This document shows positions 17,487-27,100 of a DNA stretch of 64,000 nucleotides, piece after piece. This DNA comes from Oscillospiraceae bacterium. Lineage in GTDB: Bacteria; Bacillota; Clostridia; Oscillospirales; CAG-272. The position numbers were made by a program, and so were the translations under genes. The notes beneath the pieces were generated by a model. That model saw nothing but the letters and a program-made list of their open reading frames with translations, searched no databases and was not told the DNA's origin. Location of the stretch: positions 1 to 64,000 of the forward strand of contig SVRJ01000003.1 in the NCBI GenBank assembly GCA_015064885.1, read 5' to 3'. How positions within the stretch are numbered: the first letter of the stretch is position 1; every line of letters begins with the position of its first letter.

Positions 17487-18002
17487 ATGCAAATTGCGGG
17501 TCACATCATAGGATTCATCTCTACCGCTCTGCTTTTTCTTTCTTATCAGGTGTTTGACAAAAAGCGGCTCATAGTTATTCAGACGGTCGCCACAGCTCTC
17601 AGCTGTATCCAGTATCTTCTGATCGGTGCACTATCGGGATTTGCTCTTAATATAGTTTGCATTACGAGAAACATACTGTTTTATAACAGAGATAAAAAGC
17701 TTCTGACGGGCAAGTGGCTTCCCTTTGCCACGGCTCTCCTTATGGCAGGCGTCAGCGCGCTCTCGTGGGAAGGTCTACATTCTCTCTTTATAATATCCGG
17801 ACTTATGATAAACACTGTGTGCATGGGTCTGTGCGATTCGCAGGATCTCAGAAAAAGCATCCTGCTCACAAGTCCGCTCGTGTTCGTGTATAATACGATC
17901 AAGCTTTCCTACAGCGGTATGTCGAGTGAATTTCTTTCATTCTGCTCGGCTATTATAGGAATTATAAGATACGTAAAAGCGAAAAAGAAAAGCGACGCTT
18001 AA
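17487..18002 (+). CDS. YgjV family membrane protein
   Basis: MQIAGHIIGFISTALLFLSYQVFDKKRLIVIQTVATALSCIQYLLIGALSGFALNIVCITRNILFY. Confidence 0.85.
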   Translation: MQIAGHIIGFISTALLFLSYQVFDKKRLIVIQTVATALSCIQYLLIGALSGFALNIVCITRNILFYNRDKKLLTGKWLPFATALLMAGVSALSWEGLHSLFIISGLMINTVCMGLCDSQDLRKSILLTSPLVFVYNTIKLSYSGMSSEFLSFCSAIIGIIRYVKAKKKSDA

Positions 18003-18017
18003 GATAGCTCAAACTTA

Positions 18018-18046
18018 TTGACAAACAAAATTTTTTATGATATAAT
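18018..18046 (+). promoter_or_regulatory. Sigma-A promoter, extended -10
   Basis: TTGACA-17 nt (ending TGA)-TATAAT. Confidence 0.85.
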
Positions 18047-18076
18047 TATATCAATAACAAAACGGAGGATATTGCC

Positions 18077-18718
18077 ATGTGTGATAACAATAAATTTTAT
18101 ATATGTGAGCACTGCGGAAATCTTATCGGAATGATACACGACTCAGGCGTTCCGATGATGTGCTGCGGAAGAAAGATGACAAAGCTCGAACCGGGTGTTA
18201 CAGACGCAAGCGTTGAGAAGCATCTTCCCGTAGTCACGGTAGACAACAACAGAGTAAGAATAGACGTAGGCTCGGTAGAGCATCCTATGACAGAGGAGCA
18301 CAGCATCCTTTGGGTATACCTGCAAACAGACAAGGGCGGTCATCGCAAATGCCTTGAGGTCGGAAAGCCTCCCGTTGCAAGCTTTATTCTTCCCAACGAG
18401 AAGCCTCTTGCCGCATACGCATACTGTAATCTTCACGGTCTTTGGAAAACAGAGATCAAGGAGAAGGAAGAGGAAAAAGTATGCCCCCTTGCCCCGGTAA
18501 ACGTAAAAACAAATCAAAACTACACGGTATGTGCTTGTAATGCAGTCAGCTATTTCGATATTCTCGATGCTCTCAAGAACCTTAACAGTGTAGATAAGCT
18601 TCTCGATACGTTTGAAAGTGTAAAAAACACCACACACTGCTCGACGGGATGCGGAGGATGCTATGACAAGGTAATACACATCATCTCCGAGGTCATGGCA
18701 AACGGCGAGCCTCAGTAA
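18077..18718 (+). CDS. Desulfoferrodoxin/superoxide reductase with C-terminal BFD-like [2Fe-2S] domain
   Basis: FYICEHCGNLIGMI...CCGRKM rubredoxin-like site; AYCNLHGLW SOR ligands; C-terminal VCACNAVSYFDILDAL...HCSTGCGGCYDKV BFD-like cysteines. Confidence 0.9.
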   Translation: MCDNNKFYICEHCGNLIGMIHDSGVPMMCCGRKMTKLEPGVTDASVEKHLPVVTVDNNRVRIDVGSVEHPMTEEHSILWVYLQTDKGGHRKCLEVGKPPVASFILPNEKPLAAYAYCNLHGLWKTEIKEKEEEKVCPLAPVNVKTNQNYTVCACNAVSYFDILDALKNLNSVDKLLDTFESVKNTTHCSTGCGGCYDKVIHIISEVMANGEPQ

Positions 18719-18724
18719 ATAAAA

Positions 18725-18760
18725 AAAGATCGCACCGATAATCTCGGTGCGGTCTTTTTA
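18725..18760 (+). terminator. Rho-independent terminator
   Basis: AAAGATCGCACCGATAATCTCGGTGCGGTCTTTTT. Confidence 0.85.
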
Positions 18761-19030
18761 ATTTATATCGGATTGCTTTATAGCCCTTCTTCTTTTGATC
18801 TCTTTTCCTATTCCTATCAGGTCGGCAAGAGAAAAATTTATCATAACAAGGGGCATCGCTATATTGACTGCGGCAAATGCGTCCTCACCCAGCTTGTGCC
18901 CTATGAAGGCACCCTCTATAATACTGTATATCGACATTGCAAACATGCTGATCATCCCGGGGATCGCAACGACAAAGAACAGCCGCCACGGCTTCATATT
19001 TGCATACATTGCTTCGGCATCCGTTTTCAT
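18758..19030 (-). pseudogene. Truncated MATE family efflux transporter (N-terminal fragment)
   Basis: PWRLFFVVAIPGMISMFAMSIYSIIEGAFIGHKLGEDAFAAVNIAMPLVMINFSLADLIGIG then unrelated basic tail and stop; rest of transporter absent. Confidence 0.75.
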
Positions 19031-19092
19031 TTTGTCACTTCCTCACAAAGCCATACATCTATGTATAAATATATACTTACCGATCTTATCCT

Positions 19093-19503
19093 TCAGCATT
19101 CTACCGGCCGCCATGCAAAAGGAAGCAGATCTCTTGCTTTTACCTTGATCAGCCTTCCGTTCTCATCGTTCACTATAACTTTTATGTCGGGGCAGTATTC
19201 ATACAGCATCTGTCTGCAATTTCCGCAAGGAGGGATAACACAGTTGAGATGCTTTTCATGTACCGCAACTATAGTATCAAAATCACGCTCGCCTGCCGAG
19301 ATAGCTGTTCCGACGGTAACGTATTCGGCACACGCTCCGTGTATACCGTCGCAGTTTACGCCCTTATATATTTTTCCGTTCTTACACAGAAGCGCGCATC
19401 CTACGGTGTGATTGTATACCCCGTCGTCAAAGTTCCGCAAAAGAACGTCAAGCCCTTCTTTTATAAGCTCCTTATCCTTTTCATTCAGTTCATATCTTTT
19501 CAC
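19093..19503 (-). CDS. cdd: Cytidine deaminase family protein
   Basis: HTVGCALLCKNGKIYKGVN...GACAEYVTVG...VIPPCGNCRQMLYEY. Confidence 0.93.
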   Translation of the reverse strand: MKRYELNEKDKELIKEGLDVLLRNFDDGVYNHTVGCALLCKNGKIYKGVNCDGIHGACAEYVTVGTAISAGERDFDTIVAVHEKHLNCVIPPCGNCRQMLYEYCPDIKVIVNDENGRLIKVKARDLLPFAWRPVEC

Positions 19504-19527
19504 GGTGTATTCTCCTTTTTTTGCCCT

Positions 19528-19563
19528 AAAAATGCGGGCAACCGAACGGTTGCCTGCATTTTA
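19528..19563 (-). terminator. Terminator hairpin between EEP gene and cdd
   Basis: AAAATGCGGGCAACCG-AA-CGGTTGCCTGCATTTT. Confidence 0.7.
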
Positions 19564-19569
19564 ACGTCA

Positions 19570-21072
19570 TCATTTGAATTTAATATCCGCCATTACGGGA
19601 TAATGATCGCTCGTGTCGTCAATGTCAGAAGATGTGAGAACCTTGAAGCAAAGCGCTTGCAGCTTATCGGTATGCCATATAAAGTCCTCGGATATTCTGG
19701 ATATCTGTCTCTCGCCTATCTTGTGGAAGGTTCCGTGGGAAATATTGTTGTTTGCATTCACGAGGGCCTTCCTCTGAGAATCTATATATCCCTGAGATGC
19801 AATATACTTGTATCCGCTGTTAGCCGATGAGCTTGCCGCAGAGGTGTAAAGATCTCCGGTAAGTATGACGGGAATCACCTCTGTACTGCCGCTTGCCTTC
19901 TGAGCGTCGTTTATAGCGGCAATATGCTCCTTTGCCCACTTATTCTCCGAGCCGCTGTTTGCATAGTGTGCAACAGAAACTATAAACTTTCTTCCGCTAT
20001 AAGAGAATACAGCGGTGTGCGATCCGTGATAATATACCCAGCCACCCGGATTGTTTGCAGACGTGGTGGTTTTTTCTGTGGAATATCTCCAGGATGATGT
20101 CACTACCGAAAGTCCGATATCCTTTCTGTAGATGATATTCGAGTTTATCGTCTTGCCCTTAATAGCATCAGCGCCTACTGCCGGCTTATCCTTATCATAG
20201 GGGGAATCAAGGCAAACGTAGTATTCGCCAAGCTCGCCCATTACCGCATCGTAGAACACGGTATTTCCATTGTGGCTTGCATAGAACTCGTTTGTTGTAA
20301 TAATATCCGGCATAAGCTGAAGAATAATATCCGCCATTACCTCGCCGCGTGTCTTATTGCTTGTATACACTACAGGAGGAGCAGTAACGGCAGGGTCAAG
20401 ATACGGAGCCGCCATATTCCAGTGGAACACGCGAAGATCCGTGCCATCGGCTCGATTCACCATAGATTTCTGCAAAGTGTCTACCTTGTCAATTATGTTT
20501 CCGCTGACAGCCGCACCGCCAAGATCCGAATTACTGTTGCTCATATTCAAAATATAGTCTACCAGTTTTCCCGTAACCTCATTCAGAACCGTATAGCCCT
20601 CTCCCATAACAACAAGGCATTTTCCGCTCACCTTGATATCATAGTAAACGTTAGGGCGAGAGTAATTTGCTCTTACGGCATTGCTCTCTTCTCTGCCCGT
20701 CTTTCCCACGAGTATCTCGTATTCTGTTTCCTTACCCGTATGTCTGCGTATCGGAATAATATGTCCGGTGACCTTTGTCAACGCGGTCTGTATGTTTTTT
20801 GCACACTCAGCGGCATAGTCGGAATCGTAATATACGATCTTATATTCCTTAATGTCATTACCTGCTACTGTCATATTGTCTACTTTACCCTTAATGTCAT
20901 CGGTCACGGGCGAAGATGTCGTTTCTTCTGTATCGGAACCGGTATCCGCCGGTGAAGTATCCGGGGTAGTCTCCGCGTCTGATGGGGTGTTTCCTCCGCA
21001 CCCAACGACAGAGACAAGCATTATAGCTGCCAGAAAGAATGAAAGCACCGATCTCACACATCTTTTTTTCAT
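19570..21072 (-). CDS. Secreted lipoprotein with endonuclease/exonuclease/phosphatase (EEP) domain
   Basis: Signal peptide with lipobox (MLVSVVGCGG); FHWNMAAP...PDIITTNEF...VSVAHYANSGSENK...VILTGDLYT...DTSDHYPVMADIKF. Confidence 0.82.
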   Translation of the reverse strand: MKKRCVRSVLSFFLAAIMLVSVVGCGGNTPSDAETTPDTSPADTGSDTEETTSSPVTDDIKGKVDNMTVAGNDIKEYKIVYYDSDYAAECAKNIQTALTKVTGHIIPIRRHTGKETEYEILVGKTGREESNAVRANYSRPNVYYDIKVSGKCLVVMGEGYTVLNEVTGKLVDYILNMSNSNSDLGGAAVSGNIIDKVDTLQKSMVNRADGTDLRVFHWNMAAPYLDPAVTAPPVVYTSNKTRGEVMADIILQLMPDIITTNEFYASHNGNTVFYDAVMGELGEYYVCLDSPYDKDKPAVGADAIKGKTINSNIIYRKDIGLSVVTSSWRYSTEKTTTSANNPGGWVYYHGSHTAVFSYSGRKFIVSVAHYANSGSENKWAKEHIAAINDAQKASGSTEVIPVILTGDLYTSAASSSANSGYKYIASQGYIDSQRKALVNANNNISHGTFHKIGERQISRISEDFIWHTDKLQALCFKVLTSSDIDDTSDHYPVMADIKFK

Positions 21073-21187
21073 AACGTTCTCCTTAGTAAATCAGACCCGC
21101 CTTACACATCGGATCATTCATATATATATTATAACACACAAAAGGCGAAAAGTCAACGCCTCGGTTATAAAGCCTTAATATCATTAT

Positions 21188-22108
21188 TTATATAAATCTG
21201 TCGTTAAAGAGAGATATCCACTCTGATACAAGCGAGATATCGATCCTCTCTCCTGCCGAAGATCCCATAAGATTCATAGGACGCATATCAAGTCCGTGAA
21301 AATCGCTTCCCCCGCTCTTATAGATCCCTCTTTTTTCGCAAAAGGAAGACATATATTCCTTCTGAGCCGGAGTAAACGTACCGTAAAAGCATTCCATTCC
21401 GTCAAGACCGAGGTCTGCCACTCTGCCAAGCTTTGAAGGGAATTCCGCCGAATATACGAACGCATGCGCCAAAAATGCGAAACCTCCGCAATCGTGTATC
21501 ATTCGTATGACCGTATCAACGCTCGGACTTAATGAGGACTGATCACTGTAAAGCGTGCTTTTTGAATTGAAAAGATAGTCACGGGAAAACCTGTGGCGAT
21601 CTATCGAATAAAACTCCTCCTCGCTTGGAAAAAAGCGTGCGTTCTCGGGATGGCGTTTCATCTCTGCAAGAAGATACTCGCGGTTACTCTTATGATTAGG
21701 ATCAAATACGCTTTCCGGATGCTCGAGCATAGCCGTTACAAACCAATCGTCAAGCACCGCTCCGTGTTCAAGCACCGCCAGAGTATCGAGCTTTGCCTCC
21801 TTGACCTGCTTATCATAAAATGAAAGATAATTCGACTTAATAAGCTTATCCATAGCATAGACGTCTATTCCGTATCCGAGTATCTCTATGACCTCGCCCT
21901 CAAACACCGTACTGAGTTCAACACCCGGAAGTATCTTTCCGGAAAACATACTGCGTTTTTCGATGATCTCGGAGTATGCCCCAACAGTGTTATGGTCTGT
22001 CACCGAAAACATCGAGAGCCCGAGAGCCTCCGCACACGCAAGTGAATTCTCTACGGTTGAGGTCCCGTCCGAATATACGGTATGAGAATGCAGATCGATA
22101 TGTTCCAT
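21188..22108 (-). CDS. PHP domain-containing metal-dependent phosphoesterase
   Basis: MEHIDLHSHTVYSDGTSTVENSLACAEALGLSMFSVTDHNTVGAY...GGSDFHG. Confidence 0.92.
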   Translation of the reverse strand: MEHIDLHSHTVYSDGTSTVENSLACAEALGLSMFSVTDHNTVGAYSEIIEKRSMFSGKILPGVELSTVFEGEVIEILGYGIDVYAMDKLIKSNYLSFYDKQVKEAKLDTLAVLEHGAVLDDWFVTAMLEHPESVFDPNHKSNREYLLAEMKRHPENARFFPSEEEFYSIDRHRFSRDYLFNSKSTLYSDQSSLSPSVDTVIRMIHDCGGFAFLAHAFVYSAEFPSKLGRVADLGLDGMECFYGTFTPAQKEYMSSFCEKRGIYKSGGSDFHGLDMRPMNLMGSSAGERIDISLVSEWISLFNDRFI

Positions 22109-22240
22109 ATAAGCACCTTCCCTTATCTGTTTATCGAGCCGACTTATATATTATATCATACAATAAATAATTTGTCAACTCGCAAAAAAGCTTCGAGAAA
22201 AAATTCAAAAACAATTCATAAAAAAAGAAACGCTTTCCTC

Positions 22241-22269
22241 TTGCTTTCAGCGTACAAACGCTGTATAAT
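22241..22269 (+). promoter_or_regulatory. Promoter with palindromic spacer
   Basis: TTGCTT-17 nt-TATAAT; spacer contains perfect inverted repeat CAGCGT-ACAA-ACGCTG (22248-22263). Confidence 0.65.
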
Positions 22270-22318
22270 ATTAACTATGATTTAAAAACCGGATATTTCA
22301 GCTGTATCGGAGGCAAAA

Positions 22319-23557
22319 ATGAATTATATAAATGCAGAAGCCGCAGCAAAAAAATGGGGGCTCTCGCTCAGAAGAGTTCAGGACATATGCAAGCTTGGAA
22401 AGGTGCCCGGAGCAAAGCATCTGGGCAAAAACTGGCTTATTCCGGAGGATGCCGAAAAGCCTGCGGACGGACGTCGTAAGGAGGTAAAGGAAAACCTTCA
22501 CCACTACCGCCCGCTTATAAGAAAAACGCCCTTTCTCACAATGACTAATCTTTATACCGTGCCGGGAAGTGCCGAGGAGGTTGCAAAAACTCTGGAAGAC
22601 CATCCCGAGGGACAAGCACTCTTCAATGCACAGATAGCATATGCACGCGGTGACATTGACACGGTATACAACTATGCAAAATATTTTCTTGAGCTTCACT
22701 CAGGATTTTATGCGGTAATATCGGGAGGAATGCTACTCGCCCTCTGCGCTATATGGAAGGGTGACATAAGCATGTGGAGATCTGCACAAAAGCATATCTG
22801 CGAGGCGCCGTTCATGCACGACCACCAGAAGGATATAATATCTCTTTCGCTTGCAGCCACAAACAGCTACCTACGTGTAACGCAAGGATATCCCGAATGG
22901 TTTCTTGAGGGCTGCTTTGACCACTTACCCACCGATTCATACCCAACGGCACGCGTATATTACGTCAAACGTCTGCTCGTAGATGCGCAGGAGGTAGCCG
23001 TAGGTAAGTTAAAGCTTGACGACGTACGCGGTCTCGGGCTTATAAAAACCATTCCTTTTATTGTTGAACCGATGATAACGCAAATGGCGGCAGACAAGAT
23101 AATAGTAGCCGAAATATATCTGCGTCTTTTCTGCGCTATCGCCTACCAGCAGTCGGGAAATATTCAAAAGGCCACCCTTCATATTGACAAGGCGATCGCC
23201 CTTGCTCTTCCCGATAAGCTTTTCGGTCCTCTCGCTGAGTACAAAAGGCAGTTCGGTCTCCTTCTTGACGAAAGGCTGATGCTCGTATCCCCCGAAGCCG
23301 CCAAAAAGGTCAAGGACCTGCACAAGCAACATATGGAAGGCTGGACCAAGCTCCACAATATCATACTTAATAATTCTGTAGCCATATCGCTATCCGCGAG
23401 AGAACGCGAGGTGGCGCGTCTTGTTGCATTCGGGCTTTCCGACGCTCAGATAGCAAAGCAGCTTTACATATCCGAGGCATCGGTAAAGGCACTGGTCAGA
23501 TCGGCAAAAAACAAGACCGGAGTAGAAAAAAGACGTGAGCTTGCGGCATACGTCTGA
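22319..23557 (+). CDS. LuxR-type transcriptional regulator with additional N-terminal excisionase/MerR-like HTH
   Basis: N-term MNYINAEAAAKKWGLSLRRVQDICKLGKVPGAKHLGKNWLIPEDA; C-term LSAREREVARLVAFGLSDAQIAKQLYISEASVKALVRSAKNKTGVEKRREL. Confidence 0.9.
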   Translation: MNYINAEAAAKKWGLSLRRVQDICKLGKVPGAKHLGKNWLIPEDAEKPADGRRKEVKENLHHYRPLIRKTPFLTMTNLYTVPGSAEEVAKTLEDHPEGQALFNAQIAYARGDIDTVYNYAKYFLELHSGFYAVISGGMLLALCAIWKGDISMWRSAQKHICEAPFMHDHQKDIISLSLAATNSYLRVTQGYPEWFLEGCFDHLPTDSYPTARVYYVKRLLVDAQEVAVGKLKLDDVRGLGLIKTIPFIVEPMITQMAADKIIVAEIYLRLFCAIAYQQSGNIQKATLHIDKAIALALPDKLFGPLAEYKRQFGLLLDERLMLVSPEAAKKVKDLHKQHMEGWTKLHNIILNNSVAISLSAREREVARLVAFGLSDAQIAKQLYISEASVKALVRSAKNKTGVEKRRELAAYV

Positions 23558-23632
23558 TCGCCTTACTTAATTTTGCAGACTCAAAAAAAACTATACTTTT
23601 TTTGCCTTTCAAAGGTGGATGTTTTTTTCAGT

Positions 23633-23688
23633 AAAATCCTTTATACTATTGGCACAGCAATAGTGTAAGGGATTTTCTTTTTCACTGC
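23633..23688 (+). terminator. Rho-independent terminator, 19-bp stem
   Basis: AAAATCCTTTATACTATTG-GCACAG-CAATAGTGTAAGGGATTTT (two G.U pairs) then CTTTTTC. Confidence 0.75.
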
Positions 23689-23769
23689 TTTTAAAAATCA
23701 AGGCTATAGCAAACAATACCAACGAAAAATACGCAAGAAAGGTAAACTCACAGCAAAGGTACCGTTACA

Positions 23770-24147
23770 ATGAAAGATAATCATCTCAGCCCAAGCGAAG
23801 GTGATCTTTTTATGACTGTAGCTGTCGGAGGTTATACGTTTGATCTGCGGTACGGATACTATGAGGATTCGGACCGATCGCTCGGCGAGCCGGTTCCGAT
23901 CTACCCCGATCTAAAGAAGCATCCGCTATATTCAAGGGACGGATTTCCTATTGTCACCGCCGTTCAATCTCCCTGCGAATACTATACTGTCAAAAAAGAT
24001 GAAGCACGCGAGGATTGCTGCTGTGACTGTATATATTACCCGAGCATGAAGGATGAAATAGGTATATGCAGATGCAGAGCACGGCAGCTTATGATCCCTA
24101 CCGAAAGCAAATACGCTCAGACCGAAAGCAACGAAACTGATATCTGA
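23770..24147 (+). CDS. Small cysteine-rich protein of unknown function
   Basis: ORF with CCCDCIYYPSMKDEIGICRCRA; 34 nt upstream of the giant surface protein. Confidence 0.65.
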   Translation: MKDNHLSPSEGDLFMTVAVGGYTFDLRYGYYEDSDRSLGEPVPIYPDLKKHPLYSRDGFPIVTAVQSPCEYYTVKKDEAREDCCCDCIYYPSMKDEIGICRCRARQLMIPTESKYAQTESNETDI

Positions 24148-24181
24148 AAAATTTTCAATTTCACCCCAAGGAGGTACTAAC

Positions 24182-27100
24182 ATGAAAACAAACCTTATGC
24201 GCAGGGCTACAAGCCTTTTACTATGTGTAGCACTGCTGATAACCTACATTCCGCTGACTATACTTTCTGCGGAGGACACTGCCATAAGCCGTATAGCCGA
24301 TGATCCTACAATAGATCATTGGAAGAAGCTTTTCGGACCCGAGGTCCTGTCTACAGAAAATGCAGGCGGCGTATGGATGGATAAATCCGTATTTACCGAT
24401 GCTTCTGCCTTTAACGGCACCGGAATAGCAATGAAGGATGCGAACAGCTTCCTCGTAGCACTTTCTGCAATAGCCGCGAATAAGACAGTATCGGGTATGT
24501 CCTCCACTCCCACAGACACGATACTCGTTCTCGACGTATCGGGTTCTATGAACAGAAGCTACAACGACGTTGCAGAAGATCTTGTAGACGCGGCAAACCA
24601 GAGTATTTCCACTCTGCTCGCAACAAACGAGCACAACAGAGTAGGAGTTGTTCTCTATTCGGGTTCAAGCAGCAGCGCTAACAACAGCGACGCGGCTATC
24701 CTCATGCTCCCGCTTGACAGATATACGACCGGAACAGATAATATCTATCTCACCTACTCGAATAACTACAACGGAGAGGTGATCGGCGTTGACAGAGACG
24801 TAAGGATCTCGGGAACAAATCAAGCTCCCGCAAGACAGAACAAGACCGTAGTAGGCGCTACGTATATTCAGAAGGGCGTTATTCTCGCCAAGGATCAATT
24901 CGTAGCCGATTCCAACTCCACAACGGTCACAGATCCGGTTCAGGGTACGCTGAAGCGCAAGCCCGTAGTCGTTCTTATGTCCGACGGCGACCCGACACTC
25001 GGCTCCACTAATTTCACAGCACCCGGTCAGTATGATCTCGGAAACGGACAGTCCACGAGCGCCGCTCTCGGATTTGTAAGCCAGCTCAGCATATCTTACG
25101 CCAAGGAGCTGATAAAAGCAAAATACAACACAGAGTGTCTCTTCTATACCATTGGTCTCGGACTCGGTGAAGACAACAGCGTTGCAAAAAGCGTTCTTCA
25201 GCCCTCCTCCTCCACAAATGCGATAAACGCCTTCTGGACGTCGTATAATAATGCGTCCGTAGGCGGAACAGTCACCGTTCAGGGAGGATGGAACGCAAAG
25301 AGGGTCACCAAGATATCCACACCGCTCTCTAAAGATTACGTAGATAAATCAATAATCGTAACCTCTTCGACCACAGATCTTGCCGGTGAGCTTAAAAACG
25401 CTTTTCAGTCTATAGTTGAAACGATCCAGCTCCAGTCAAAATACTTTCCAACCCTCATTTCGGAAAACGAAGACCTCTCGGGATACATATCTTTTGTAGA
25501 CAGAGTGGGTAAATATATGGAGGTCACCGACGTTAAGGGCGTTCTTATAAATAACACCCTCTTCTCGGGAAAGGACCTCGCTCAGAATTTCAAGGCGGGA
25601 GCAAACGGCGGCGCTCTCGGAAGTGCGAGCGATCCCACAGCCCTCGGACACGAGATGGTGGCAGCGGTTCAGGCGCGCATTGGTCTCAAGGATGCCGATG
25701 CGGCAAGAACTCTTATAACTCTCGCCCATCAGTACGGACAGCTCAGCTATATAAGCGACACCGAATTTTCAAACTACATCGGCTGGTATGCAAATGCTGA
25801 CGGTGAGTTCCTCGGCTTCTGGCATGAGGGAATCACGACAATGCCCGATCCCGATGACGAAGCTCTCACCGATGCAACAAGACCTGCATACATAATCAGA
25901 TCCTACGGCTATCTCGGTGCGGTAGATGAGGAGCACGGTGTTTCCGCATCCGATATGATGTACGCTACCGTTCAGGTTCGCAAGAGCATACAGACGGGTG
26001 AAGAAATAGTTACGTTCGCGGTTCCCGCGGCTCTCATTCCCGTTGTAACGTACAACGTTTCACTTAATGCAGACAATGATCTCTCTGACCTTGAAGTCAC
26101 CGGAGCTGAGCATCCTATAGCTCTCGTTTACGAGGTTGCGCTCGACGACTCGATCAACGAGTTCACGGTAATGGATATCGTATCCGATCAGTATCTGGCA
26201 GACCACGGGAACGATGACGGCACGGTAAGCTTCTTCTCAAACAAATACGATCACAACAATCTCACAGGCTACGGCACTACAAATACGTACGCCTACTTCA
26301 ACCCTTCAAGACAGAATGATAAATACTACTATCTCGAAGACACTGCCGTTTATTCGGACACAAACGGCACGCTCTACTCGGGCACGTCTCAGCCCACCGG
26401 CGACAAGTATTATGCATATACCGTTTATAAGAAGGACGGTGCTTCCCTGAAGACAGAGACCGCTTATAAAAAGATCTCCCCCGAGGTTCTGTCATCGACT
26501 CTCCAATATGAGAATTCATCAAGCTGGTACATTCCCAAGGGTGACGTCCGCGTAAACCTTGAAGGCTACAGCATCTATAAGGGCGGTTCTTCCTCCTACG
26601 ATCCTGCGGCTAACAAAACCGGTACGCTGAATTTTGCAAACATTCCTTTCGTTGATACTCATAACCACTCGGTCAATGACAGCGGATATAATTTCTTTGT
26701 AGGTGCTACACTCGGAAACAACGGAAGACTTACCGTGACTCCCGAAACAGGCATAAAGATAACGAAGAGTCTGGCAGATGGCGCAACAAGCACTTCTTCT
26801 CCCTTTACGTTTACTATAGCAAACCTCACAAACGAAAATGATTCGTCAACATATCCCGCATATATCATTCTCGCAGACGGCACAGCAAGCAATACCGAGG
26901 TAACGTTTGAAAACGGCAAGGCAACTGTTCTCCTCAACCCTCTCGACGTAATTTACATAGGAGGAATGGAGGACGGAACACAGCTCAGAATAGATGAGCC
27001 GGAAACCGTCGACTACAAGGTCGATTCGGTAAACGGACAGTCCGGTCGCTCTTATGCAGAAATAACCGTTACGGCAAATATGCTTAAAGAGGTATCGTTT

